Shown here one piece after another: positions 1-7,480 of a stretch of DNA of 64,000 nt. Each line of letters opens with the position of its first letter. Positions within the stretch are counted from its first letter, which is position 1. The notes under the pieces were generated by a model. It did not search any database and had not been told where the DNA came from. It was given only the letters and a program-made list of their open reading frames with translations. Made by a program: the position numbers and the translations under genes. Source of the stretch: Sphingomonas chungangi (GTDB taxonomy: Bacteria > Pseudomonadota > Alphaproteobacteria > Sphingomonadales > Sphingomonadaceae); assembly GCF_013778325.1 (NCBI RefSeq), contig NZ_JACEIB010000027.1:248001-312000 (forward strand), given 5' to 3'.

Positions 1-86
1 TACTCCTCCTGCGTCTTGTCGAAATCGGACGCCACGCCGAGCGCCGGGATGTGGCTGGAGGCGACGCCGGCGGTGATGCGGGCCAT
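1..86 (-). CDS. ligB: Protocatechuate 4,5-dioxygenase beta subunit (5' end only)
   Basis: Only the first 28 codons lie in the window; the gene runs off the left edge. The N-terminus reads MARITAGVASSHIPALG, which matches the start of LigB, the catalytic Fe(II) subunit of the extradiol dioxygenase that opens protocatechuate between C4 and C5. The SSHIPALG segment carries a conserved N-terminal histidine of the LigB fold, known from the family as an iron ligand. The ATG overlaps the ligA stop codon by one base (TGATG), so the two subunits are probably translationally coupled. The rest of the protein, including the catalytic site, cannot be checked here. Confidence 0.88.
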   Translation of the reverse strand, partial: MARITAGVASSHIPALGVASDFDKTQEE

Positions 87-511
87 CAATATTTGTCCTT
101 GATCGAGCGTTGCCCTTGCGGAGAGCGGCCACCGGCGATCATCATCTCGGCATAATCCTCGAGGCTCATCCCGCTCATCGTGCTGACCGCCTGGAGGAAG
201 CTCTGCCCGTCGCTCGAGAAGATCTTCGAGAGGAAGTAGATGTTGCCGCCGAGATCGAGCAGGCGGTTGTAATCACGGTCCAGCACCGCCTGCTTCTGGT
301 CCTCACTGAGCTTCCATCCCTCGAGATAGGCGCGCTCGTCGGCCTTCCAGCGCTCGCGATTTTCAGGTCTCATCAGGCTCATCGCGAACTGGTTCAGCTG
401 ATAGCCCTGCCGTGCGCGCTTCGCGGTGAAGACGCGCGTACCAGGGATATCGTCGAACTCGGCGAGATAGGCGTGGATATCACCCACATCCTTCTTGTCG
501 GCGCCGGTCAT
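86..511 (-). CDS. ligA: Protocatechuate 4,5-dioxygenase alpha subunit
   Basis: A 141-residue protein that closely resembles LigA of Sphingobium SYK-6 along its whole length (for example HAYLAEFDDIPGTRVFT near the N-terminus, LNQFAMSL, and a GGRSPQGQRSIK tail). LigA is the small helical subunit that covers the active site of LigB in the (alpha-beta)2 dioxygenase; the enzyme converts protocatechuate to 4-carboxy-2-hydroxymuconate-6-semialdehyde. It overlaps the upstream ligJ by 4 bases (ATGA) and the downstream ligB by 1 base, so all three are one transcription and translation unit. Length is normal. Function is assigned by recognition of the family, not by experiment. Confidence 0.95.
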   Translation of the reverse strand: MTGADKKDVGDIHAYLAEFDDIPGTRVFTAKRARQGYQLNQFAMSLMRPENRERWKADERAYLEGWKLSEDQKQAVLDRDYNRLLDLGGNIYFLSKIFSSDGQSFLQAVSTMSGMSLEDYAEMMIAGGRSPQGQRSIKDKY

Positions 512-1524
512 AGGCCCCGCGCCTTCAGCTGCGCGTCGAGGCGGGGGAAGACGCGGCGCGCATTGCCCTCGAAGATCGCGTGGCGCTCGGCATCGCTGAT
601 ATCGAGCGCATCGACATAGCGCTTGGTGTCATCGAAATAATGGCCGGTGGTGGGATCGATGCCCCGCACCGCACCCACCATCTCGGATCCGAACAGGATG
701 TTCTTGCTCTCGATCACGTCGGCCAGCAGATCGATGCCCGGCTGGTGATAGACGCAGGTGTCGAAGAACACGTTGTTCATCAGATGCCCATCGAGCGCCG
801 GTTTCTTGAGCATGTCGGCGAGGCCCCGGTAGCGGCCCCAATGATAGGGCACCGCACCTCCGCCATGCGGGATGATGAAACGGAGCGTCGGAAAATCGGC
901 AAACAGGTCGCCCTCCAGCAATTGCATGAAGGCGAGCGTGTCGGCGGCGATGTAATAGCCGCCGGTCGCGTGCATCGCCGGGTTGCAGCTGCCCGAGACA
1001 TGGATCATCGCCGGCACGTCGAGTGCGACCATCGCCTCGTAGAAGGGATACCAATAGCGATCCGTCAGCGGCGGCGCGGTGAAGTGGCCGCCCCCCGGAT
1101 CGGGATTGAGGTTGCAGCCGATGAAGCCCATGCCCACGCACCGCTCGAGTTCGGCGATCGAATTGGCCATGTCGGTATTGGGCGACTGGGGCAGCATGCA
1201 GACACCCGCGAAGACCTCCGGGTAAAGCCCCACCACCCGCGCGATCAGGTCGTTGCAGCGGGTCGCCCACTCCTTGGCGACGGCGGCATCGCCGACATGC
1301 GGCGCCATCGCCGAGGCGCGGGGGCTGAAGATCGTCATGTCCGCGCCGCGCTGCTTGATCAGGCGCAGTTGATTTGCCTCGATCGTCTCGCGGATCTCAT
1401 CGTCGGAGATGTCGGGGTAAGGCGGCGCCTCGCGACCTTCCTTGAACGCTTTCTTCTGCCCTTCGCGCCAGGCGTCGTGCCCCTTGGGCAGAACGGTATA
1501 GTGGCCGTGGCAATCAATGATCAT
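508..1524 (-). CDS. ligJ: 4-Oxalomesaconate hydratase
   Basis: A 338-residue amidohydrolase-2-family protein that matches LigJ of the SYK-6 protocatechuate 4,5-cleavage pathway nearly end to end (MIIDCHGHYTVLPKGHD at the start, PHGGGAVPYHWGR in the middle, FGSEMVGAVRGIDPTTGHYF towards the C-terminus). LigJ hydrates 4-oxalomesaconate to 4-carboxy-4-hydroxy-2-oxoadipate, the substrate of the aldolase LigK. The DCHGH motif at residues 4-8 and His in PHGGG are metal-site residues typical of this superfamily. The start ATG overlaps the stop of the upstream DUF1932 gene (ATGA), and the stop overlaps ligA. The order ligJ-ligA-ligB matches the SYK-6 ligJABC operon; ligC, ligI and ligK are not in the window. 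Confidence 0.95.
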   Translation of the reverse strand: MIIDCHGHYTVLPKGHDAWREGQKKAFKEGREAPPYPDISDDEIRETIEANQLRLIKQRGADMTIFSPRASAMAPHVGDAAVAKEWATRCNDLIARVVGLYPEVFAGVCMLPQSPNTDMANSIAELERCVGMGFIGCNLNPDPGGGHFTAPPLTDRYWYPFYEAMVALDVPAMIHVSGSCNPAMHATGGYYIAADTLAFMQLLEGDLFADFPTLRFIIPHGGGAVPYHWGRYRGLADMLKKPALDGHLMNNVFFDTCVYHQPGIDLLADVIESKNILFGSEMVGAVRGIDPTTGHYFDDTKRYVDALDISDAERHAIFEGNARRVFPRLDAQLKARGL

Positions 1525-2402
1525 GCTGCTTCAACCTTGTTTGCCCCGGCCAGTGCCGTCAGTTTCGCCTCGAGCCCGGCCGGCGGCCGGCCGTAACCGA
1601 GCCCGCCGATCGCGCGCTGCCGCTCGACCGTACCTCGCGATATCGTCGAGCCGGTACCGAGCGCGTCGAGCGTCTTGACCACCTCCTCCATCTCGGCGGC
1701 GCGACGCAGGCCGTGCACCATCATCCGATCGAGATTATAATCGGCCCGCTCCGCCCATGTCGCGGGAGCGGAACTGGCATCGAGCGAGGCCAGCACGTCC
1801 GCCAGCACCCCAGCCTTGTCGGCAGCAAGCGCACATTCGGCGGTGAGCGCCTCGATGCCCTTCACGATCACCGAGCGGATCATCTTAATCGAGGATGCAC
1901 GCCCCACCTCGTCTCCGACGACGCGAACCTTGATGAAGCCGATGGCGCGCAGCGCCCGGGCACCCTCCTCGGCATGGGGACCGGAAACTAGCAGCGGCAC
2001 GGCAGCCCGTGCCGGATCCACCGGTGCCATCACCGCGACGTCGAGATATCGAGCGCCTGCCGTCTCGATCGCGCGCGCCGCGGCACGCTTCGTATCGGGG
2101 GCCACGCTATTCATATCGATGAACAGTCCACCCGGCGCAATCGAACGAGCCGCCCCCTCGGCGGCGGCAAATGCCTGATCGGCGGTGACGAGTGAGAGTA
2201 TCGCGGCCGCGCCGTCCACCGCTTCAGCTGCACTATCGGCTCCTGCCACGCCGGCCGCGACATAATCGGCTCGCTTGGCAGGAGCCGTCGTGGAATTCAG
2301 CGTCTTGATGTCGAATGCACGCAGCGAAGCCGGTCGCTCGGCCCAGCCGCCGACGAACGCGGACGCCGCTTCGCCGAATCCGATCAGCGCTATTGTCTCC
2401 AT
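1521..2402 (-). CDS. NAD(P)-binding dehydrogenase-like protein with DUF1932 domain
   Basis: About 293 residues from the ATG at 2402; an in-frame GTG four codons upstream is possible, but the Rossmann motif GFGEAASAF begins at once after METIALI, which favours the ATG. The N-terminal half is a 3-hydroxyisobutyrate/6-phosphogluconate dehydrogenase-type nucleotide-binding domain. The C-terminal part (about residues 190-260, KMIRSVIVKGIEALTAE and onward) has the DUF1932 signature seen in sphingomonad lig clusters. It is the first gene after the LysR regulator and overlaps ligJ by 4 bases, so it very probably serves protocatechuate or aromatic-acid catabolism. Its substrate is unknown; oxidation or reduction of a hydroxy/oxo acid of the pathway is an inference. 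Confidence 0.82.
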   Translation of the reverse strand: METIALIGFGEAASAFVGGWAERPASLRAFDIKTLNSTTAPAKRADYVAAGVAGADSAAEAVDGAAAILSLVTADQAFAAAEGAARSIAPGGLFIDMNSVAPDTKRAAARAIETAGARYLDVAVMAPVDPARAAVPLLVSGPHAEEGARALRAIGFIKVRVVGDEVGRASSIKMIRSVIVKGIEALTAECALAADKAGVLADVLASLDASSAPATWAERADYNLDRMMVHGLRRAAEMEEVVKTLDALGTGSTISRGTVERQRAIGGLGYGRPPAGLEAKLTALAGANKVEAA

Positions 2403-2469
2403 GGTCTGGATCACTAGGCCCGGCAGACCGGCCCGCCCAATCCGAATTAGGCCGCCGCCATAAGTATTT

Positions 2470-3669
2470 TCAAAGTCTCATCGTGGCGGATGCTTGGACC
2501 AGTGCCTCCAGCAAGGCATTTTGCACCGGCGTGGGCCGCCAGTCGGCGCGCATCGCAACACCGATCGTACGCACGCCATCGGGGAGTGGGTCGCCGATCA
2601 CCGCGAGCGCACCACTTTCGAGCTCTACACTGATCTGCGCGGGCGAAAGCAGGGTCAGCAAGGGGTTGGCACGCAGCAGCCCGCGGGTCGTCATCACTGA
2701 TCCGCATTCGATCGGCGCGGCCGGCAGCGCACGGCCCGCGAACAGCCGCTCCCAATGCTGGCGCAGCGGCGAGCCGGCCGGGCCGACGATCCAGTCGTAG
2801 CCGGCGAAATCTTCGAGCGACGGTCGTACCACCCCGTGCAATGGATGCTCCGGCCCGGCAACGATGACCAGCCGGTCTTCGAAGAGGGGCGTCTGGCGCA
2901 GGTCCGGCGGTGCAGGATCCTCGCGCAGGGCTCCGATCATCAGATCAAGTACACCGCCGCGCAGCGGCCCTACCAGCTCGTTCCACGAGCCCTCGACGAT
3001 CCGGATGCGCGCGCTCGGCCAGCGCGCCAGCATGGCATGAAGCGCAAGGGGCAGCAGTTGGGCGCGGCACAGTGGCATGGCCCCGATGGTCAAGCGCGTC
3101 TCGCGCGAACCAGCTGGATCGAATTCGGATATGGCGGCGGCAATTTCGCCGAACGCCAGCCGAGCAGCGCGAGCGAGTCGTTCGCCCTGCACCGTCAGCA
3201 TGACGCTGCGCCCGCACCGCGCCGCGAGTGGCACGCCGAGCGCTGTTTCCAGCGCACGCACCGCGCGATGCAATGTTCCCTCCGCAAGGCCGAGGGCAGT
3301 CGCGGCCGCGGCAAAGCCGCGATTATCCGCAAGCCCCAGCAATGCCCGTAGTTGCGCGCCCGTCGCGGCAAGCTCGGGCCGGGCACGGTTGCCAAGCGCT
3401 GCGCGCAGATGTCGGCGTGCGCGCGCCGCGCGCTCGATCAGCCCCTCACCTTCGCGAGTCGCGACCAGCCCGGCGCTCCCGCGCTCGAACAATCGGCCAC
3501 CCAATTGCGCCTCGAGCTTGTTGAGGCCTTGCGTCAAAGCGGGCTGGCTGAGTCCGATCTCCTGTGCCGCGCCCCCCACCGAGCGATGTCGTTGCAGGAC
3601 CTGGACGGCCATGAGGTGGCGCAGATTGAGATCGAACGGATCGGGAAAAGGGACGGCCTGCAAGTCCAC
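2470..3669 (-). CDS. LysR-type regulator with tandem HTH domains
   Basis: A 399-residue protein, about 100 longer than a usual LysR regulator. A first winged HTH spans about residues 15-75 (LNLRHLMAVQVL, then VGGAAQEIGLSQPALTQGLN). A second complete HTH follows at about 104-168 (LRALLGLADNRGFAAAATAL, then GTLHRAVRALETALGVPL). The effector-binding domain starts near residue 185 (RLTIGAMPLCRAQLLPLAL). Start is a GTG at 3669; no ATG lies before the first HTH. The stop is about 65 bases upstream of the DUF1932 ATG on the same strand, so it may regulate or belong to the lig operon, much as LigR does in SYK-6. Orthology to LigR is not claimed because of the double HTH. The likely inducer would be protocatechuate, gallate or a related aromatic acid (inference). 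Confidence 0.85.
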   Translation of the reverse strand: MDLQAVPFPDPFDLNLRHLMAVQVLQRHRSVGGAAQEIGLSQPALTQGLNKLEAQLGGRLFERGSAGLVATREGEGLIERAARARRHLRAALGNRARPELAATGAQLRALLGLADNRGFAAAATALGLAEGTLHRAVRALETALGVPLAARCGRSVMLTVQGERLARAARLAFGEIAAAISEFDPAGSRETRLTIGAMPLCRAQLLPLALHAMLARWPSARIRIVEGSWNELVGPLRGGVLDLMIGALREDPAPPDLRQTPLFEDRLVIVAGPEHPLHGVVRPSLEDFAGYDWIVGPAGSPLRQHWERLFAGRALPAAPIECGSVMTTRGLLRANPLLTLLSPAQISVELESGALAVIGDPLPDGVRTIGVAMRADWRPTPVQNALLEALVQASATMRL

Positions 3670-4059
3670 TTGGGCCTGCTACAGCAACCGGTCGAGCTGT
3701 CGCAAGGCGGGCATGATACCGAGACCTGAGCGACCGCCATGTTCCGCCACTGGGCGGTGAGCACCAAGGAGACGCGGATGGATCTCATGCATCTCGCGTT
3801 CGAACCGGATCGCGAGCGCTTCGGCCCGACGAAGGTCAGCATCTTCGCCGAGCGCCTCGGGGCCATCTTCACCTGGTCCGACTGCACTCTCTGCGCTCCA
3901 AAGGATGGCGGCCGGTCGTCGTCCGAATCCAATCTCCGTTGGTCGCATCCCCTCAGGATAGCGGAGTCTCCGCCGAAAACCTTCAAGCTGGATTGAAAGG
4001 CGTGGTGAATGGCGGCGGCCACATGCCAGCATCTTCTTCTCAGATACGCGGCAAGGGCG
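3670..4059. other. Intergenic stretch with no recognisable gene
   Basis: About 390 bases between the LysR gene and the DUF5818 gene. Short open frames exist on both strands (for example 3739-3996 plus), but their translations show no family motif and have irregular composition. The part next to 3669 should hold the promoter of the minus-strand lig cluster; I cannot identify a convincing -35/-10 pair or LysR box by eye. Confidence 0.5.
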
Positions 4060-4260
4060 TCAGACCGCCGACACACCGTCCACGTCGACGAGTTCGTCCT
4101 CGACAAGCGTGCCCACAACACGCACCCGCTTCTCAACCTCGTCGATCGGCAGCCGGTGCAGATCGAGACGGTACCGTCCGCCAGCATCCCGACGCAGCGC
4201 GAACCCGCCGCCATCGCGCACTAGCGTCCTGGTCTCCTCGATGCTGCTGCCTATCCCCAT
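4060..4260 (-). CDS. DUF5818-type small protein
   Basis: A 66-residue protein from the ATG at 4260 (MGIGSSIEETRTLVRDGGGF). The frame extends 16 codons further upstream without a ribosome-binding site. The pattern GGGFALRRDAGGRYRLDLHR, then KRVRVVGT and a final DELVDVDGVSAV, is that of DUF5818, a small beta-rich domain common in sphingomonads whose function is unknown. It lies just downstream of the tRNA-Val remnant and its terminator, at the edge of a decayed insertion. Expression is uncertain because there is no clear Shine-Dalgarno sequence. Confidence 0.65.
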   Translation of the reverse strand: MGIGSSIEETRTLVRDGGGFALRRDAGGRYRLDLHRLPIDEVEKRVRVVGTLVEDELVDVDGVSAV

Positions 4261-4324
4261 GATGACGTTTTGCCGCACTTTTACCGCGCTAAAAGGCCCG
4301 GATTTCATCCTAAAAGAAATAGGG

Positions 4325-4358
4325 AAAGCCCGCCATCCCCTGGAGATGACGGGCTTTT
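4325..4358 (-). terminator. Intrinsic terminator behind the tRNA-Val remnant
   Basis: An inverted repeat with arms 4325-4337 (aaagcccgccatc) and 4345-4357 (gatgacgggcttt), one mismatch and a 7-base loop. It starts a few bases past the tRNA 3' end on the minus strand, where a tRNA terminator is expected. It therefore marks the original chromosomal flank of the tRNA gene. Confidence 0.7.
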
Positions 4359-4361
4359 ATC

Positions 4362-4408
4362 TGGTGGGCGCGGCAAGGATTGAACTTGCGACCACTGCGA
4401 TGTCAACG
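4362..4408 (-). pseudogene. 3' half of tRNA-Val(GAC), likely att-site remnant
   Basis: Read on the minus strand, this segment holds an anticodon loop TTGACAT (anticodon GAC), the 3' anticodon stem CGCAG, a variable loop TGGTC, a perfect T arm (GCAAG / TTCAATC / CTTGC), the 3' acceptor strand CGCGCCC and ACCA. The 5' half is missing: upstream of the loop the sequence no longer pairs with CGCAG (only the two bases next to the loop fit). Site-specific elements that integrate in tRNA genes use the anticodon-loop-to-3'-end segment as att core and leave exactly such a 3' half at the far end. No intact tRNA-Val is present in this window, so the other junction has been lost or moved. Confidence 0.75.
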
Positions 4409-4537
4409 AATATGCCTCATCGATCGCGGCCCGACGGTTACAGGTTTGAATGAGAGAAGATGACCGGAGCGGACGAAAAGTCGATAAGCTCTTGAGCTGT
4501 TCGAACGCTGCAGCGGGTCGCGCAAACAACCGTCCCG

Positions 4538-4705
4538 AGCTGTTGGATGAAGCACCACCATCCCGATGTGTTCTGTGCGGCGCTGCTGAATGTCCAGCCC
4601 ATGGGGATTTACGCCACCGCCCAGATCGTCTCGGACGCGCGCAAGCATGGTGTCTTGGTCCGCCCAATCTCGATCAACGCCAGCCATAGGGACTGCACGC
4701 TCTAG
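4538..4705 (+). pseudogene. dnaE2: Fragment of error-prone DNA polymerase DnaE2
   Basis: In one frame this stretch encodes about 55 residues resembling DnaE2, including [20 protein letters not shown] and [20 protein letters not shown], ending NASHRDCTL and an in-frame TAG. The usual family sequence here is close to [36 protein letters not shown]. Sequence on either side has no DnaE2 similarity, so this is an isolated fragment of a roughly 1,050-residue protein. DnaE2 belongs to the imuA-imuB-dnaE2 mutagenesis cassette, often plasmid- or island-borne in sphingomonads. It has no start or RBS and cannot be functional. Confidence 0.72.
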
Positions 4706-4977
4706 GCGACGAGCCAGAATATGTGGGAACGAATGATGGCAACAACCAGCCAACAGAAATTTATTGATGCAAATCAGTCGTTACCGCGCAGAAATGGTGG
4801 AGCCGTGGGCGACTTTGTGAAGGTTTCGCCTTCTGCACCACCAGCAGAGAACCAGCTCATTGGCGGAGAAAGTTCCGACCACGTCTCCCACGGATTTGCG
4901 GACCGCTACCGGCTATCGCCGATCAAGGCCATCGGATCGACCAAGTCACAGGTGACCATATCACCCCAAATCTTTAG
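4706..4977. other. Degenerate stretch between dnaE2 fragment and integrase
   Basis: About 270 bases with slightly lower GC than the rest of the window. A 93-codon plus-strand frame (4721-5002) shows no known motif and runs into the 3' end of the integrase; I do not regard it as a gene. Probably residual DNA of the decayed element. Confidence 0.45.
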
Positions 4978-6211
4978 CTATTTCCTTCTGCGTTTAAGGT
5001 AACGCGCACGATTGTAAGCCCATTCCGAAGCCGACATGCCGGCGGGAACGTGAGCCAGGATCATGTCGATGATCATCCGGTCACCCTCGCGCCCGTGTTC
5101 CGCCGCCCACTCATTCATCAGCGTGGAGAAAGCGGCTCGCCAGCCGTGAGGAACCATTCGTCCCTTGTAGGCGCCGGCACGCATCCGCTTGTACATCGTG
5201 CTGATCGCCGCATCGCTCATTGGCTCCCGCCACGATCTGTCGTTCGGGAAAAGCCAGGGACGAAAACCCGTCATGATCCGGACAGCCCGGAGAACGTCGA
5301 CCGCCTGCCTTGAGAGCGGAACATCATGGCCAAAGGCCTCGTTCGCCTTGTCCTCGACATTGAGCTTCATCTTAGCGGCAGGTATCCGCCAGATTGCGGA
5401 CGATGAATCGTCTTCCGGCCGATCCCACGCGATGCCCTCGAACTCATCCCACGTCGCCCTCAGGGAGTACGCCGACCCGAACCGTCGTCAGTGCAAGGAA
5501 GCGGGAGGCCAGCTTGGTGATCGTCCGCGCCCGGGCGTGATCGACATCCTGTTGAAGCACGATCAAGGCCGAGAGATCGGTAAGCGCCGGCTGCTTCGCG
5601 CCTACGGGCGTTTTTTTTCAGGCTCTTGGCGATACGCGCGGCGGGATTCACCTCCTTGTCGAGCAGGCAATCGCCGATCGCGCGCTCGAAGATGGCAAAG
5701 ACATAGCCGCGAACCCGCTTGGCCGTTTCGATAGAGCCGCGTTGCTCGATCTTGCGGAGCGCCGCGAGAATCGTCCGGCTGTCGATGTCGACGACCGGCA
5801 GTTTTCCGAACGCCAAATAGATGTCTTTTCCAGCCTGAATTTAACGCGCTTGGCGTGCGACGTCGACCAGCCCGGCAGTTCATCTTCGAACCACGCTTCG
5901 CCGACGGCCTTGAACGTAGTGGCTGCTGCCGCGATCAGGGCCTGCTTGAGCTTGAGCGCTTCGACGCCGGGGTCCTTGCCGGCGCGGAGCACCTCTCGCG
6001 CCTGATCTCGTTGCTCGCGAGCCCCGGCCAGCGAGACCTCGGGATAAAGACCGAAGGTCAACAGCTTCTCTTTCGGCCCATAGCGATATTTGAAGCGCCA
6101 AGACCGGTTCCCATGCTTGGTGACAAGCAGGAAGAGGCCCTTCGAATCGTAGAGTTTGTACTCCCGCTCCGCTGGTTTGGCATTTCTGGCGTCGATCGCG
6201 GTCAAAGGCAT
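4978..6211 (-). pseudogene. P4-type tyrosine integrase, broken by frameshifts
   Basis: The N-terminus (MPLTAIDARNAKPAEREYKL) and the DUF4102-type domain are typical of P4-family integrases, so the ATG at 6211 is the likely original start. The frame is lost near 5835 (DIYLAFGKLP continues one frame over, at an A run), again at an 8-A run near 5611-5618 (after IAKSLKK), and again near 5460-5470, before TWDEFEGIAWDRPEDD. Pieced together, the catalytic residues are still visible: Arg in TVRVG, His-x-x-Arg in PHGWR, His in LAHV and Tyr in AYNRARYL. Three disruptions make it a pseudogene unless there are sequencing errors in the homopolymers. It ends about 570 bases from the tRNA-Val remnant and begins 117 bases from the intact CAU tRNA, so it is the relic of a tRNA-targeting island. 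Confidence 0.85.
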
Positions 6212-6327
6212 CGATACCCCCAGATAGGGCATAAGAGGCGATGAGAACAAAATGAGCCTCAATATATCAAAAACTCTCGGAAACTCAATGTTTTCGAGGG
6301 TCTGCGATCTCTCGCGAGATGGCGCTG

Positions 6328-6403
6328 TGGTGGGCCCGGCAGGACTCGAACCCGCAACCTAGCCGTTATGAGCGGCCAGCTCTAACCATTGAGCTACAGG
6401 CCC
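6328..6403 (-). tRNA. tRNA with CAU anticodon, probably tRNA-Ile2
   Basis: A complete 76-base cloverleaf with encoded CCA: acceptor GGGCCTG/CGGGCCC, D arm GCTC/GAGC, anticodon arm GGCCG-CTCATAA-CGGCT, T arm GCGGG/CCTGC. The anticodon is CAU. The pattern around the loop and variable region (CTCATAACGGCTAGGTT) resembles E. coli ileX, whose C34 is converted to lysidine by TilS to read AUA. Elongator tRNA-Met is the alternative and cannot be fully excluded by eye. Its 3' end faces the start of the broken integrase, the usual position of an integration target. Confidence 0.93.
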
Positions 6404-6433
6404 CACCCGCGCGCTCGATAGCCCGCGCGTCGT

Positions 6434-7477
6434 TCATCTGGCAAGCTTCAAGCCGACGTCGCGCGCCGCCCAGGCAGCGGCGATCAGAGCGTCCGCGCCG
6501 ATCGGCTCCACGCCTTCGCGCGCGAGCAGGCCCAGCACGCCGTCCCACCAGCCGTAGAACGCCCGCAGGTCCCCCGCGTCACGAACATAGGGCGTGTGCC
6601 CCGGCTCCACGGACGGCGAATGGAAGGAAATCGTGATCAGCTGCGCACCGTCGTCCAGCAACGTCCGGATCGCGCGCTGCGCGTCGGGAAGAGGCGTGCC
6701 TTCCGGGGTGAGCGCGATCCGCTCGAGCGCGCCCGATCGCGCGAGCAGGCCGCGCAGTCGAGCCACTCGCCCGGCGGCCGGATAGAGCCGTCCGCCGAGG
6801 CTTCGTGCAAAGCCTGTATAGACGGCCGTCAGCGGCAGCTCCATCAGCAGTCGCTGCGGCCCTGCCCAGCAGGGCGTCGCGTCGCGTCGCGAGAAATCCG
6901 GGCCGCCTTCCGCCGAATAATCGAACAGTGCCCGTACCGAGACGTCCAGCCGATAGCCGGCCGCTTCGAGCAGGCGCGCGGTGTTGGGGCCTATGCCGTA
7001 TCGGCCGGCCCGATAGACCTGAGGCCGCTTGCCGAACGCGGCGGCGATGCGATTGGTCAGCGCTTCCAGCTTCGCCTGTTCCAGCGCGGGCGGCAGGTTG
7101 CCGGCAAAGCTGTTGGCTACCGTCAGCACCTCGTCGAAAGGCGGGTTGACCCAGGGATGGAGCTGCGTTCCGATTGCACACTCCCCCGCTTCCACCAGCG
7201 GGCGGAGCGTCTCGACCGCGGCCGGCGCCGATGCCACCGGATAATCGACCAGATAGGTGGGGCAGATGCCGAATCCGGCGAGACGGCGATGCGCCTCCGG
7301 CAGTGCGGCGATCGCGGTGGTCGCGGTCGCATCGCGGCTGCGCGGCGCGGTCCAGTCGAACTCCTCCTCGGTGTCGACGAACACCAGGAAACGCCGGCCG
7401 ATCGAAACCGGTGGGCTCAGCCGATCGCCGGGGGCCGGCGGCTGATCGATGCGGCCATCCGCCGTCGCCTCGCGCAT
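6434..7477 (-). CDS. Polysaccharide deacetylase family protein (WalW-like)
   Basis: A 347-residue protein with a NodB-like/polysaccharide-deacetylase fold: an early FLVFVDTEEEFDW strand with acidic metal-site candidates, QLHPWVNPPFDE, YRAGRYGIGPNTARLLEAAG (the RxGRYG-type motif), and ITISFHSPSVEPGHTPY near the C-terminus. There is no signal peptide, so it is probably cytoplasmic. Related sphingomonad proteins are annotated WalW and lie beside a sensor kinase, as here: the kinase stop is 3 bases upstream of this ATG, so the two are co-transcribed. The substrate is not known; a role in cell-surface polysaccharide turnover is an inference from the family. Confidence 0.8.
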   Translation of the reverse strand: MREATADGRIDQPPAPGDRLSPPVSIGRRFLVFVDTEEEFDWTAPRSRDATATTAIAALPEAHRRLAGFGICPTYLVDYPVASAPAAVETLRPLVEAGECAIGTQLHPWVNPPFDEVLTVANSFAGNLPPALEQAKLEALTNRIAAAFGKRPQVYRAGRYGIGPNTARLLEAAGYRLDVSVRALFDYSAEGGPDFSRRDATPCWAGPQRLLMELPLTAVYTGFARSLGGRLYPAAGRVARLRGLLARSGALERIALTPEGTPLPDAQRAIRTLLDDGAQLITISFHSPSVEPGHTPYVRDAGDLRAFYGWWDGVLGLLAREGVEPIGADALIAAAWAARDVGLKLAR

Positions 7478-7480
7478 GGG

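Noticed and set aside
4403-4753. 116-codon minus-strand frame
   Set aside because: It overlaps the tRNA remnant and is antisense to the dnaE2 fragment; no motif.
6328-6403. Direct repeat of the CAU tRNA 3' end at 4362 as the second att site
   Set aside because: The remnant at 4362 differs in the acceptor, T arm and anticodon loop and fits tRNA-Val(GAC), so the two are not att copies of each other.
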